A stretch of 64,000 bases of DNA from Anaerolineae bacterium. Its GTDB lineage: Bacteria; Chloroflexota; Anaerolineae; Aggregatilineales; Phototrophicaceae. Position 1 is the stretch's first letter, and the number at the start of each line of letters is the position of its first letter. The stretch lies in the NCBI GenBank assembly GCA_020849765.1, contig JADLAY010000003.1, positions 1 through 64,000 of the forward strand. The letters are read 5' to 3'. Below the pieces are notes generated by a model. The model did no database searches. It had not been told where the DNA came from and saw only the letters and a program-made list of their open reading frames with translations. The position numbers and the translations under genes are program-made. This document shows positions 53,517-63,095 of this stretch, in pieces.

Positions 53517-55310
53517 TTGAACGCAATCAGTCCATTGGAGGGCACACTCGCCGCGCTGCGCGAGTCGCAAATCCGCCTGATCTCCGAAATCGCCGAGACG
53601 ATTGGCGAACTTGGCGACGTGGCGCAGGAAGATCAGCAGCGCCTGCGCGAAATGGCGGAAGATCTGCGCGATCAATTCTTCCTGGTCGCGATCATCGGCG
53701 AGTTTAATTCCGGCAAGTCGTCGCTCATCAATGCGCTGCTCGGTGAGACACTGCTACCGGTCGGCGTGACGCCGACGACGGAAGCGATCGAAGTCATTCG
53801 TTACGGCGAGATTGCCGAGCGCAGGCCGGAGATCCGCGACGACAGTACGCGCGTGTGGACCCACCCGAACACGGGCGCGCCCGGCGTGGCGCTGGTCGAT
53901 ACCCCCGGGACCGGCTCGGTCTTCCAGAAGCACGAGAAGACGGCCAAGGCTTTCCTGCACCGCAGCGACCTGATCATCTTCGTCATCTCGGCCAAGCGCG
54001 CGCTGGCAGAAACCGAGCGGCTCTACCTGGAGCTGGCGAAGAATTACGGCAAGAAGATTGTCCTGGTCGTCAATCAGGTCGACCTGCTGCATGCGAACGA
54101 ACGCAACGAAGTGCGCCGTTTCATCGAGCGCCAGTTGCAGGAAATGCTGGATCTCAAGCCGCTGATCTTCATGGTCTCCGCGCGCGAGGCGCTGGCGGCT
54201 GCGACCAACGGCGCCGCGAGTTCGAGCACCGGCAGCGATCCGGGCGGGATCGGCGCGCTCAAGGCGCATCTGCGCGGTGTCTTCAGCGAAACACCCCCCG
54301 CCAAGCAGAAGCTGCTGGCCCAGCTCGACACCGCCGAGCGGATCGTCAAGCGCTATGTCGAGACGGCTCAGGCCGGTGCCAACACGGTTTCGCACGACAC
54401 GACCAAAGTGCGCGACGTCCAGCACGAACTCGAACAGCAGTCCGAAGGGCTGGAAACGCAGCTCAAGCTCGCGCGCGCCGAGATCGACAAGGTCTTCGAC
54501 GGCCTGCGCCAGCGTGGGATCAACTTCGTCGATACGAACCTGTCGTTCAGCCTGCTGCGGCGTGGGGTCAATCGCGAAGTGCTTCAATCGGAGTTCCGCG
54601 AGTTCGTCATCGGCCGGGCGCTGCGCGACATCAACGATGCGAGCAGCGACTACGTCAATGCGCTGATCGATAACAGCCGCCTCTACTGGCGCGGCGTGAT
54701 CGACCGGCTGAACCAACTGCGCGATCTGCTCGACCAGGAATTGGCCGGGCTGGACGCAGGCGTCTACAGTGAGCAGCGCGAGGCGCTCCAGCAGGCGATC
54801 CGGATCGCCGAGGCCGAACTGAGCAGCTACTCCAGCGGCCAGGTGCTGGAAAACCTGCGCATGACCTTCGCCACCAACATGGGCAACTTCACCATGTGGG
54901 GCGCCACGGCGCTGATCGGCCTCATCCTGAGCATCGTCGCGATTGTGACACCCGGCCCGCTGGTTGGCGCGGGTGCGGCAGCGCTGGCACTGCCCGCCTT
55001 TATCGTCGGCGCGCCCCTGGCGGCCATCGGCGGTCTGGCGGCTTATCGCTACTACCGCAAGGTGCAGGCGGATACGCGCCACGAGATCGTCGAGCGCGTC
55101 AACGGCCTGCAGAAGACTTATTACGACGCCCTGGATAACCTGACCCAGCGCGAGCGCAACCGTCTGGTACAGTACGGCCAACAGGTGTTGACGCCCGTCT
55201 TCAGCCGCCTGGAAGTCCTGTCACAGCGCTATGCGACGCAGTTGGCGGAACTGCGCGAACATCTGACGCAGTTGGAGATGCTGCGGAAAGGCATCATATC
55301 GGCACCGTAG
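53517..55310 (+). CDS. Bacterial dynamin-like GTPase 2
   Basis: A 597-residue paralogue of the preceding protein with its own complete G motifs: IIGEFNSGKSSLINALLG (60-77), TPTTEAIEVI, LVDTPGTGSVF, LVVNQVDLL. A helical stalk runs about 240-450. A hydrophobic hairpin lies near 460-510 (ATALIGLILSIVAIVTPGPLVGAGAAALALPAFIVGAPLAAIGGLAAY), then a terminal helix. TTG start with GAGAGG 5 nt upstream. Only one base separates it from the first gene, so both are made from one mRNA and may form a hetero-oligomer like other paired bacterial DLPs. Confidence 0.9.
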   Translation: MNAISPLEGTLAALRESQIRLISEIAETIGELGDVAQEDQQRLREMAEDLRDQFFLVAIIGEFNSGKSSLINALLGETLLPVGVTPTTEAIEVIRYGEIAERRPEIRDDSTRVWTHPNTGAPGVALVDTPGTGSVFQKHEKTAKAFLHRSDLIIFVISAKRALAETERLYLELAKNYGKKIVLVVNQVDLLHANERNEVRRFIERQLQEMLDLKPLIFMVSAREALAAATNGAASSSTGSDPGGIGALKAHLRGVFSETPPAKQKLLAQLDTAERIVKRYVETAQAGANTVSHDTTKVRDVQHELEQQSEGLETQLKLARAEIDKVFDGLRQRGINFVDTNLSFSLLRRGVNREVLQSEFREFVIGRALRDINDASSDYVNALIDNSRLYWRGVIDRLNQLRDLLDQELAGLDAGVYSEQREALQQAIRIAEAELSSYSSGQVLENLRMTFATNMGNFTMWGATALIGLILSIVAIVTPGPLVGAGAAALALPAFIVGAPLAAIGGLAAYRYYRKVQADTRHEIVERVNGLQKTYYDALDNLTQRERNRLVQYGQQVLTPVFSRLEVLSQRYATQLAELREHLTQLEMLRKGIISAP

Positions 55311-55323
55311 GAAGCGAGAATTC

Positions 55324-55749
55324 ATGGTTTTGATGAGTCTCGAAACCCAATTCGTCGCCATTTTTCAGCTTCTATTGGCGGCGCTGTTGAGTGGCTTGAT
55401 CGGCATCGACCGCGAGCGCCACGCCACCACGGCGGGCTTCCGCACGCACATGCTGGTCGGCGTCGGCTCGTGCCTGATCAGCGTCCTATCGGTGGCCGTC
55501 TTCCCCGATGACCCGGCGCGCATCGCCGCTCAGATCGTGGTCGGCATCGGCTTCCTGGGCGGCGGCACCATCCTCAAAGAGGGCACTAGCATTCAGGGCC
55601 TGACGACCGCCGCCAACATCTGGGCGACGGCGGCAATTGGCATGGCCGTCGGTCTCGGCGCGTGGTTCCTCGCCATCGTCGCGACGATCATGATCTGGGT
55701 CATCCTGGCGATCTTCGTGCACATCGACTTCGGCAAGCCGCCGAAGTAA
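55324..55749 (+). CDS. MgtC/SapB family membrane protein (short form)
   Basis: A 141-residue protein with four to five transmembrane helices. LLLAALLSGLIGIDRERHATTAGFRTHMLVGVGSCLISVLS is the MgtC signature, with conserved Glu-Arg and Arg. GIGFLGGGTILKEGTSIQGLTTAANIWATAAIGMAVGLG is the second conserved block. The C-terminal soluble ACT-like domain of longer MgtC proteins is absent. It lies 13 bp after the second dynamin gene, so probably in the same transcript. Confidence 0.92.
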   Translation: MVLMSLETQFVAIFQLLLAALLSGLIGIDRERHATTAGFRTHMLVGVGSCLISVLSVAVFPDDPARIAAQIVVGIGFLGGGTILKEGTSIQGLTTAANIWATAAIGMAVGLGAWFLAIVATIMIWVILAIFVHIDFGKPPK

Positions 55750-55757
55750 GCGCTGTC

Positions 55758-56813
55758 TCAGTCGCCCAGGCCATGCAGATCGCGCAGCCGCGCGATCAGC
55801 GGCTCCGCATCCGGCTCGCGCAGGCCATCGTCCGGCGCGCCGAGTGGATCGGCGGCCTCGTCGCCAAGCAAAATCCGCGCGATATTGGCGACACCGTAGC
55901 TGAGCGCGTCCAGGTTGTAGCCGCCCTCCACGACGAAGACGACCCGTCCGCCGCACAATTCCACCGCCAGATCTTTGAGCGCGCTCGTCAGATAGGCGTA
56001 TCCGGACAGGCTCAGGCGCATGCCTGCCAGCGGATCGACCCAATGCGCATCGAACCCGGCGGAAACGAGGATCAGCTCCGGCTGGAAGCGGCGGGCCGCC
56101 GGTGCGATCACGCGTTCGTACAAAGCCCTGTAGCTGGCATCGCCGTGGCCGGGCGGCAGCGGGATATTGAGTGTCGTGCCAACGCCCTTGCCGACGCCCG
56201 TATCGCCGATGGCGCCGGTGCCAGGATAGAACGGCGTGCCGAAGGCCGACACCGATTGGTGCATCGAGATGAAGTAGACCGACGGATCGTCGTAAAAAAT
56301 AGCCTCCGTGCCGTTGCCGTGATGGACGTCGATGTCGACGATCAGGACGCGCTCGACGCCATGCACGCGCTGCGCCTGGCGCGCGCCGATGGCGACGTTG
56401 CCGAGCAAGCAGAAGCCCATCGCCCGCCCCGGCACGGCGTGATGCCCCGGCGGGCGCACTGCCGCGAGGCCGTTATCCGCCTGCCCCGTCAGCACCGCAT
56501 TGACCGCCGAGACCACCCCGCCCGCGGATAGCTTCGCGATCTCGAACGAGACCGGATTGCAGTAGGTATCCGGGTCAAAACGCACCGTATGCGTCAAGGC
56601 CGCGGACTTGTGCAGCAGTTCAAGGTACTCTGGCGTATGGACGTAGAGGATCTGCTCGTCGGTAACCGGCTCCGGGACGGCGCGCTGCATCCGCTCACTC
56701 AGGCCAAGCTGATCGAGCATGCGCCAGATGGCCCGGATGCGCCCCGCGTGCTCGGGATGCGATTCCAGATCGTGTTCGGTGTAGCGGGGATGTGTCGCGT
56801 AAATAGTCGTCAT
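55758..56813 (-). CDS. Histone deacetylase family (AcuC/acetylpolyamine-type) enzyme
   Basis: A 351-residue zinc deacetylase of the arginase/deacetylase fold. All key residues are present: AAVRPPGHHAVPGRAMGFCLLGNVAIGA (catalytic His pair), LIVDIDVHHGNGTEAIF (zinc Asp and His), HQSVSAFGTPFYPGTGAIGDTG, LVSAGFDAHWVDPL (second zinc Asp) and VFVVEGGYNLDAL. The substrate might be acetyl-lysine in proteins or acetylpolyamines. ATG 56813 is assumed; a TTG is directly upstream. It converges on mgtC with 8 bp between stops. Confidence 0.95.
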   Translation of the reverse strand: MTTIYATHPRYTEHDLESHPEHAGRIRAIWRMLDQLGLSERMQRAVPEPVTDEQILYVHTPEYLELLHKSAALTHTVRFDPDTYCNPVSFEIAKLSAGGVVSAVNAVLTGQADNGLAAVRPPGHHAVPGRAMGFCLLGNVAIGARQAQRVHGVERVLIVDIDVHHGNGTEAIFYDDPSVYFISMHQSVSAFGTPFYPGTGAIGDTGVGKGVGTTLNIPLPPGHGDASYRALYERVIAPAARRFQPELILVSAGFDAHWVDPLAGMRLSLSGYAYLTSALKDLAVELCGGRVVFVVEGGYNLDALSYGVANIARILLGDEAADPLGAPDDGLREPDAEPLIARLRDLHGLGD

Positions 56814-56989
56814 CAAACGGCGTCTCCGGTGAATTTACCACTCGATTGTGACGGCTTCCGGCAACCTGTGCAAGCGCCACGCTTCAGGCCCAGAGGGGAC
56901 AATCGAACTATTTTGTGATGGACTTTTAAGAATCGCCGATGCTGATTCAGAAAGGACTTAATCCCCGTTTAATTCCTGGAGAAATGCCC

Positions 56990-57030
56990 TATAATACGTT
57001 GTGCAAGAGGCACAAACAGATCCGTGCCTC
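56990..57030 (+). promoter_or_regulatory. -10 element and 5'-UTR hairpin before the AAA ATPase gene
   Basis: A perfect TATAAT at 56990-56995 (no good -35) lies in the 268-bp gap between the deacetylase gene and the ATPase gene. Just after the predicted start, GAGGCAC (57007-57013) and GTGCCTC (57024-57030) form a perfect 7-bp dyad with a 10-nt loop and no T-run. It may be an operator or an mRNA hairpin. Nothing else is recognizable in the gap. Confidence 0.5.
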
Positions 57031-57081
57031 ATCTGACAACATTGCACCGAAACCCCAAGAGTGTCGACATTGAGGTCAGAC

Positions 57082-58383
57082 ATGATGATGTATGAGCGGC
57101 TTGTCCAGTGGGCAGCCGATGTCTGGGAAGAGCGCTTCCCGGGACAGCGCTTCGTGACGCTGCGCGCCGCGGTCGAGTGCGGCAACATGATCGCGCACAG
57201 CCAGGTCAAAGCCGGGCGGAAACTGCGTGGCAAGGCGCGCTACACGGGCTACGAGAGAATCGAATGCCCGGTGATCACGCCGATCAGCGATTACGGCGCG
57301 CGCGGCAACAAAATGGTGCTCACGGCGACCGCTGGCGCATACATCTTCCACTTCGATGCCGAAGGCGAGGCGACGTTCGACGTCATTTTCGCCGCCGCTT
57401 ACTACGACGACGACATGCAGGATCTGGTCTCGATTGCGCTGGTGCCGGACGACAAGCTGGAGACGTGGGCGGCCTTCGAGGCCGCTTGCACGCGCGCCGT
57501 GCGCCCGCGCATTCGGCGGCGGCGCGATGTCTACGTGATCGGCGGCGCGGATGCCTTTTTCGATCCGACGGTCGATTGGGAAGACGTGATCCTGCCGGAC
57601 GAGTTGAAATCAAAGCTCCTGGACGACATGCAGGCCTTCTTCAAAACCGGCGTGCCGATCTACCGCCAGTTGAAGCTGCCCCCCTTCCGCAAACTGCTGC
57701 TGGCGGGTGTGCCCGGCACCGGCAAGACGATGTTGTGCGCCGCGATGGCGCGCCTCGCGATTCAGGAGGGCTGCGTCGTCGTCTACGTCTCCGGCGCGGA
57801 TCGTGATGGCGCGTCGTTCGAGAAGATCCAGCGGGCGCTGCAAGCGGTGGCCGCGGCGCGCTACCCGGTGCTGATGATCGTCGAAGAGCTGGACGCCTAC
57901 CTGCGCGGCGACGACAAGGCGCGTATCCTCAACGTGCTCGACGGCATCGAATCGCCGAACAACCCGCAGGGCGCGCTCATGCTGGCGACGACCAACTATC
58001 CCGAAGCCATCGACGAGCGCATCACCAAGCGGCCCGGTCGCGTCGACCGCATCTTCATCATCCCGACGATCCAGGATGCGCGTCACGCCGAGTTGATGCT
58101 GCGCCACTACATGGGCGACCAGTGGCGCGAGGAACAGCTCGTTCTGATCGACCAGTTGATCGAGCAGCCGGGCGCGTTCGTGCGCGAAGTCGCGCTGCAT
58201 GCGCGCATGTTAGCGGCGCACGAGCACAAGACGGAAGTCTCGCTCGACATGCTGGAACAGTCCGTCAGCACGCTGCTGCGCCAGATCCACGCTGATGCCG
58301 ATTTCTTGCAAGACCGACGCCCGATCACCATGGTCGGCAGCAACCGTAACAAACGCACCAATCCGTTTGGCTGGCGCGACTGA
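57082..58383 (+). CDS. BCS1-like AAA+ ATPase
   Basis: This 433-residue protein has an N-terminal domain of about 190 residues not assigned to a family (YERLVQWAADVWEERFPGQ...). The single AAA module has LLLAGVPGTGKTMLCAAMARLA (Walker A), YPVLMIVEELDAYLRGDDK (Walker B, reading EELD rather than DEID), GALMLATTNYPEAIDERITKRPGRVDRIFIIP (sensor 1 and Arg-finger region), and a helical lid. BCS1-type and SpoVK-like remodelers share this core. The N domain is cytosolic with no transmembrane segment. GAGG lies 6 nt before ATG 57082; a GTG at 57061 is an alternative. Confidence 0.85.
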   Translation: MMMYERLVQWAADVWEERFPGQRFVTLRAAVECGNMIAHSQVKAGRKLRGKARYTGYERIECPVITPISDYGARGNKMVLTATAGAYIFHFDAEGEATFDVIFAAAYYDDDMQDLVSIALVPDDKLETWAAFEAACTRAVRPRIRRRRDVYVIGGADAFFDPTVDWEDVILPDELKSKLLDDMQAFFKTGVPIYRQLKLPPFRKLLLAGVPGTGKTMLCAAMARLAIQEGCVVVYVSGADRDGASFEKIQRALQAVAAARYPVLMIVEELDAYLRGDDKARILNVLDGIESPNNPQGALMLATTNYPEAIDERITKRPGRVDRIFIIPTIQDARHAELMLRHYMGDQWREEQLVLIDQLIEQPGAFVREVALHARMLAAHEHKTEVSLDMLEQSVSTLLRQIHADADFLQDRRPITMVGSNRNKRTNPFGWRD

Positions 58384-58385
58384 CG

Positions 58386-60002
58386 CTACGGCTTCGGCCT
58401 GAGCAGCATATACTCGAACCCGTTCATCTCGATAATCTCATAGCGCTCGTAGTTGGCGGCGATGGCCTGCAAGACCTCGACCGGGTAAAGCTGGCCGCGG
58501 AAGATGATCAGGCCGAAGGCGCGCTCGTCGATCATGTCGATCAAAGCTGAAGAATCGAGCAGGTCGTTCATCCACAGGTTGAGCAGCTGAGTCGGGTTGC
58601 CGACCGGCTGGCGACCCGCCATCAGGCTGAAACCCGCGTCCTCGCTCATGACCTCGCCCTGGGCATTGCGCACCTCTTCGACGATGCGCCACCCGGCGTC
58701 GACGTCGGCCTGGGTCGTGAAGTGGCCGATGTCGGCATAGCCCCCGGCGATGCGCCCGGCGGAGTCGTAGAAGGCGTAATCGGTGTTCGGGCGCAGGTTG
58801 ATCGCGCGCGCCAGATCGCCGAACAGTGGGCCATCGGTCGGCATGTGGAAGACGGCCAGCGCGTAGAGCAGATAGATCGTCGGGATAATCAGCGCGCCCG
58901 CCGCGAGCACAACCGGGGCGAAACGCCTCAGCGGGAAGATCAACGCGCGCGACAGGTAGTTGGCCGGAAATGTCCACTCGCCGCGCAGCGTGCGGGCGGC
59001 GAAGATGCCACTCAGAATGCACATGGCGGCGATGGCCGTTGCGAAGTAGCTATCGCCCGCACCCCACTGCCCTGACGCCGCACCGACTCCGATGGCGACG
59101 ACGAACCAGATGCTGTAGATCGAGAGCCGGTCGAAATAGAGTTCGTAGACGACAAACAGCGCCGCCGGGACGATCAAGAGGCCGTGCAGATTGAACCACA
59201 GGCGATAGAGTCCCAGGGTTTGATCGAGATTGTAGCGGTTGATGTTGGCGGCGATGACGTTGCGCCACCATTCGCCATCGGTCGCCAGGTTGAGCCAGAC
59301 GAAGATGCCCGCTGCCGCCAGCCCGAAGCCGATGCCCCAGACGGCCGCGCGGCGCGGCTGGCGAATGAAGAGCCAGGCAAAAACGGCGATCACGGTGAAG
59401 GCGGCCAACTGCTTGGTGTAGCCCGCTGCCAGCAAGAGCAGAACGCCGAGCAGCATAATCCAGCGGCGGCGCGTCTTGTCTACCACCTCGTTCACCCCGG
59501 CCAACAGGATGACGGCCAGGACTTCGAACATGACCATCATCATGTGCTGCCGGAACAGCGGCCCGATGTGATAGATCGTGTTCGAGGCGAGGAAGGCCAG
59601 CCCGGCCAGCCCGGCGATCCAGCAGTGGCGCCCGGCCCGATAGACCGCGTAGCCGATGCCACCGGCGGCGATCAACGACGATAGGAAACCGAGCAGACGC
59701 CCGTACCAGAAGGCCGTGCCAAACAGCGGCACGAACGGCGCCGCGATCACATGATAGAGCGGCGGGTAATTGCTGGCGTAGAACGGATAGACGTTGCTAT
59801 CACGAAACGGGAATTGGCCGTGGCTGAACATGATCGTGTCGATCAGTTCGAAGCCCTCGCCCTGGTCGTAGTCGAATGGGAAGCTGATCAGGTTAAAGGC
59901 GTAGGCGACGTAGACGACAAGGAGGAAGCCGAGCAGAAGGGTCGCGACCGCCAGGAGTATATTGCGTGGGAGGCGAAGCGCAGGTTTGTTTGTCAAGGTC
60001 AT
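58386..60002 (-). CDS. Polytopic GT-C glycosyltransferase-like protein (PMT/GT39-like)
   Basis: A 538-residue membrane protein. Eleven or so helices fill residues 15-400, and a soluble extracytoplasmic domain occupies the C-terminal 150 residues. The first loop carries FPFDYDQGEGFELIDTIMFSHGQFPFRDSNVYPFYASNYPPLYHVI; the acidic D-x-D-x-x-E pattern and NYPPLYH are typical of GT39/ArnT-like enzymes that use polyprenyl-phosphate sugars. The donor and acceptor are unknown. It ends 2 bp from the convergent ATPase gene. The next small gene upstream overlaps its start. Confidence 0.78.
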   Translation of the reverse strand: MTLTNKPALRLPRNILLAVATLLLGFLLVVYVAYAFNLISFPFDYDQGEGFELIDTIMFSHGQFPFRDSNVYPFYASNYPPLYHVIAAPFVPLFGTAFWYGRLLGFLSSLIAAGGIGYAVYRAGRHCWIAGLAGLAFLASNTIYHIGPLFRQHMMMVMFEVLAVILLAGVNEVVDKTRRRWIMLLGVLLLLAAGYTKQLAAFTVIAVFAWLFIRQPRRAAVWGIGFGLAAAGIFVWLNLATDGEWWRNVIAANINRYNLDQTLGLYRLWFNLHGLLIVPAALFVVYELYFDRLSIYSIWFVVAIGVGAASGQWGAGDSYFATAIAAMCILSGIFAARTLRGEWTFPANYLSRALIFPLRRFAPVVLAAGALIIPTIYLLYALAVFHMPTDGPLFGDLARAINLRPNTDYAFYDSAGRIAGGYADIGHFTTQADVDAGWRIVEEVRNAQGEVMSEDAGFSLMAGRQPVGNPTQLLNLWMNDLLDSSALIDMIDERAFGLIIFRGQLYPVEVLQAIAANYERYEIIEMNGFEYMLLRPKP

Positions 60003-60214
60003 GCAGGATGTTTGCCGAGCGGAATCAGTGTCAGCCCTAAGAACAGCAGCAAGAGCATGGCAGCGAGTGCAATCCGCTGCGATGGGCCGATGCCGCCCTC
60101 ACGACCGATGTCGAACACGTCGATCAACAAGATAGCGACGAACCCCACTGCGCCCAAGAGCACAAATAAGAAGCCGAGAAGTCGTTTACTGAAAGTGAAA
60201 TTATTGCTCAGCAT
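59999..60214 (-). CDS. Small two-TM protein
   Basis: A 71-residue protein with helices at about 10-32 (LLGFLFVLLGAVGFVAILLIDVF) and 48-66 (IALAAMLLLLFLGLTLIPLG), joined by a short Gly-rich loop. Its stop overlaps the start of the GT-C gene (ATGA), so they are coexpressed. The family is not recognized. It may assist the membrane enzyme. Confidence 0.65.
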   Translation of the reverse strand: MLSNNFTFSKRLLGFLFVLLGAVGFVAILLIDVFDIGREGGIGPSQRIALAAMLLLLFLGLTLIPLGKHPA

Positions 60215-60329
60215 AGGATAGCAGTATAGCTTTTCAGACCTTGGGAGTGCAACTTTCCTTAAAAGATTGCGTATAATTTTTGAGTCATGAGGGTAACTGG
60301 CATCAGCAATGCTTTACGAAGGATCCGTG

Positions 60330-61007
60330 ATGAACGACGAACAGATTCACCGCCCGGAAGATGCGGAGCGCGTCTCGCGGCTAACGACGACGCCGACCGT
60401 TGACGAAGCGGCGCAGCCTTCCGGCGATGATGCAATCGTGGTCGAATACGAAACGCGTTATCGCGGCGGTGACGAGATCAAGTCCAAGCGCAAAGGTCTG
60501 CCCCGCAGCTACAGCACGTCGCACATCAGCGACGACGAGCGCCTGTGGGCATCGGTCGCGCACGCGAGCGTCTGGATCACGGCGCTGGGTGGCATCTTCA
60601 CGATTGGCGCCATTATCCCCGTCAGCATCTTCATCCCGCTGGCGATCTACTTCCTCTTCCGCAGGCAGTCCGATTACGTCGCCTTCCATGCGCTCCAGGC
60701 GTTTGTCATCCAGTTGCTCGGCACGGTCGGCGCTTTCACGCTGCTGACGGTCGGCGGCGCGGTCTGGGGCCTGGGCATGGTCGTCGCGGCCGTCTCAATC
60801 CTGGTGCTGGTCGGCTTTGTGCTGGTGCCGGTCTGGGGGATCGTCGGCATCGTGCTGCTGCTCGCGGTCGTCGCTCTGCCGCTGGCGATGGTGCTCTACG
60901 GTACGATGGGTGCCATTTCCACCTACAAAGGCGATGACTACCGCTATCCGTTTGTCGCTCGCTGGGTCGACCGGCAGTTGGCCGGTGGATTGATGAACGC
61001 CGCTTAG
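60330..61007 (+). CDS. DUF4870 membrane protein
   Basis: The protein has 225 residues from ATG 60330 (AAGGA 6 nt upstream; an earlier ATG at 60309 has no site). The N-terminal 75 residues are polar. The DUF4870 region begins [62 protein letters not shown], which is the family signature. Two or three further helices and a Tyr-rich tail ([17 protein letters not shown]) follow. The family has no known function. A TATAAT at 60272-60277 is its probable -10. Confidence 0.85.
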   Translation: MNDEQIHRPEDAERVSRLTTTPTVDEAAQPSGDDAIVVEYETRYRGGDEIKSKRKGLPRSYSTSHISDDERLWASVAHASVWITALGGIFTIGAIIPVSIFIPLAIYFLFRRQSDYVAFHALQAFVIQLLGTVGAFTLLTVGGAVWGLGMVVAAVSILVLVGFVLVPVWGIVGIVLLLAVVALPLAMVLYGTMGAISTYKGDDYRYPFVARWVDRQLAGGLMNAA

Positions 61008-61090
61008 TAGCGCTTCATTTTTTCGGCGCACCATGCTATCCTTCCCGCACCTTTGAAGGGATTCCATCGTCATCAGGAGCGGGAACGATT

Positions 61091-62890
61091 ATGTTGAAGA
61101 CGCAAACGTGCGGCGAACTACGACTTTCGCACGCCGGCCAGCGCGTCACCCTGGCCGGTTGGGTGCATCGCCGCCGCGATCAGGGCGGCGTGATTTTCAT
61201 CGACTTGCGCGATCGCTGGGGCATCGTGCAGGTGGTGATCAATGCCGAGAATGCACCTGAAGCGCACAGCGTCGCCAATCGCGCCCGCAATGAGTACGTC
61301 CTCCAGGTGACGGGCACCGTGCGCCCGCGCCCGGAAGGGACGGTCAACCCTGACCTGGAGACCGGTGAGGTCGAGGTCAATGCGGACGAGATCGTCATCC
61401 TGAACGAAGCGAAGACCCCGCCCTTCTACCTCAATCAGGACACCAAAATCGACGAGACGATGCGGATGAAGTACCGCTATCTCGACCTGCGCCGCCCGCG
61501 CATGCAGCGCAACATCATCATGCGCCACAAGGTCGTCAAGTTCATCCGCGACTACCTGGATGAGCGCAGCTTTGTCGAAATCGAAACGCCGATCCTGTTC
61601 AAGACGACGCCGGAAGGTGCGCGCGACTTTCTCGTGCCGAGCCGCCTCAATCCCGGCACATTCTACGCGCTGCCGCAAAGCCCCCAGCAGCTCAAGCAGC
61701 TGCTAATGGTCGGTGGCTACGAGCGCTACTTCCAGATCGCACGCTGCTTCCGCGATGAAGATCTGCGCGGCGACCGTCAGCCGGAATTCACCCAGCTCGA
61801 CCTGGAGATGAGCTTCGTCGAGCGTGAGGACATCATGGCGTTGATCGAAGGCCTGATGACGGCGATCAGCGAGCAGGTCGCGGGCAAGACACCGATGTAC
61901 AAGCCGTTCCCGCGACTGACCTATCACGATGCGATGGAAAAGTACGGCAGTGATAAGCCCGATCTGCGCTTTGGCCTGGAAGCCGTCGACGTGACCGACA
62001 TCGCGGGTCAGAGCGCCTTCCAGGTGTTCGTCACCAACGCCGCCGAGGGCAAGCCGATCAAGGTGCTGCGCGCGCCGGGCTGGGCTGCCCAACTGAGCGG
62101 CACCGCGCTGCGCAGCGTGACGGCGGAACTGGAAACGATGGCGCGTGCGGCGGGTGCCAAGGGCCTCGCCTACATGGCGCTCGGTGAAGGGCTGGACGGT
62201 GAGGTCAAGGGGCCAATCGGCAAGCACTTCACCGTCGACCAGAAGATCGCGCTGTTCGAGCGCACCGGCGCGGAGCCGGGCGATCTGCTGCTCTTCATGT
62301 CCGACGAGCGCGAGATCGTATACGCGGTCATCGGCGCCCTGCGCGGCTACATCGCCGAACAGCTCAATCTGATCGACCCGGACGTCATCGCGTTTTGCTG
62401 GGTGATCGACTTCCCGATGTTCTACTGGAACGCGGAAGAAAATCGCTGGGACCCGTCGCAGCACATGTTCACGCTGCCGGTGCCGGAGGACATCCCGCTG
62501 CTGGATACCGATCCGGGCAAGGCGCGCGGCTCGCAGTACGACCTGGCCTGCAACGGCTACGAAGTCGCCGGTGGCAGCATCCGTATCCACAGCCGCGAGG
62601 TGCAGGAGAAGATCTTCCCGCTGATCGGCCAGACGCCGGAGCACGCCCGCGAGCAGTTCGGCCACATGCTGGAAGCATTCGAATATGGTGTGCCGCCGCA
62701 CGGTGGCATCGCATCCGGCATCGACCGTCTGGTGATGGTGCTGCTTGGCGAGCCCAATATCCGCGAGGTGATCGCCTTCCCCAAGACGCAGCAGGGGTCG
62801 GACATCATGGCCCACTGCCCCACCCCGGCAGAGCAAAGCCAGCTCGACGAGCTGTGGCTGCGCGTGGCCGAGCCGGTCAAGCAGCGCTAA
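61091..62890 (+). CDS. aspS: Aspartyl-tRNA synthetase, possibly non-discriminating
   Basis: A 599-residue bacterial-type class IIb synthetase. N-terminal OB fold ([31 protein letters not shown]), motif 2 ([30 protein letters not shown]), GAD insertion domain about 290-410, and motif 3 near the end ([28 protein letters not shown]). Two anticodon-domain positions that separate discriminating from tRNA-Asn-accepting enzymes look like the latter: GTV in [10 protein letters not shown], and Gln after RRRD where non-discriminating enzymes often have His. GatCAB is not in the window. An AGGAGCGGGAA site precedes the ATG. Confidence 0.96.
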   Translation: MLKTQTCGELRLSHAGQRVTLAGWVHRRRDQGGVIFIDLRDRWGIVQVVINAENAPEAHSVANRARNEYVLQVTGTVRPRPEGTVNPDLETGEVEVNADEIVILNEAKTPPFYLNQDTKIDETMRMKYRYLDLRRPRMQRNIIMRHKVVKFIRDYLDERSFVEIETPILFKTTPEGARDFLVPSRLNPGTFYALPQSPQQLKQLLMVGGYERYFQIARCFRDEDLRGDRQPEFTQLDLEMSFVEREDIMALIEGLMTAISEQVAGKTPMYKPFPRLTYHDAMEKYGSDKPDLRFGLEAVDVTDIAGQSAFQVFVTNAAEGKPIKVLRAPGWAAQLSGTALRSVTAELETMARAAGAKGLAYMALGEGLDGEVKGPIGKHFTVDQKIALFERTGAEPGDLLLFMSDEREIVYAVIGALRGYIAEQLNLIDPDVIAFCWVIDFPMFYWNAEENRWDPSQHMFTLPVPEDIPLLDTDPGKARGSQYDLACNGYEVAGGSIRIHSREVQEKIFPLIGQTPEHAREQFGHMLEAFEYGVPPHGGIASGIDRLVMVLLGEPNIREVIAFPKTQQGSDIMAHCPTPAEQSQLDELWLRVAEPVKQR

Positions 62891-62902
62891 ACGAGAATCA
62901 AG

Positions 62903-62932
62903 ACGACCCGCCAGATGTGCGGGTCGTTTTTT
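62903..62932 (+). terminator. aspS terminator
   Basis: ACGACCCGC (62903-62911) pairs perfectly with GCGGGTCGT (62919-62927) around a 7-nt loop and runs into six T. It lies 13 bp after the aspS stop. Confidence 0.92.
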
Positions 62933-63014
62933 ATCAGGCATTTTCAGTTGGGCGCGGGAGCCGCAGGGATTTCAGGCAAACAAAAACTCCGGGCGTTCCC
63001 AGAGTTTTCTCGCA

Positions 63015-63087
63015 TGGTGATGGCAGGATTTGAACCTGCGACCTATTCATTATGAGTGAATCGCTCTAACCGCTGAGCTACATCACC
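63015..63087 (-). tRNA. tRNA-Met (CAT), elongator-like
   Basis: 73 nt without encoded CCA. The acceptor stem is GGTGATG/CATCACC, the D-arm has GCTC AGCGGTTA GAGC, and the T-arm is GCAGG TTCAAAT CCTGC. The anticodon stem ATTCA/TGAAT encloses CTCATAA, giving anticodon CAT, and the discriminator is A. The sequence resembles elongator tRNA-Met, but a tRNA-Ile2 whose wobble C becomes lysidine cannot be excluded by eye. Confidence 0.88.
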
Positions 63088-63095
63088 ATAAAAAA

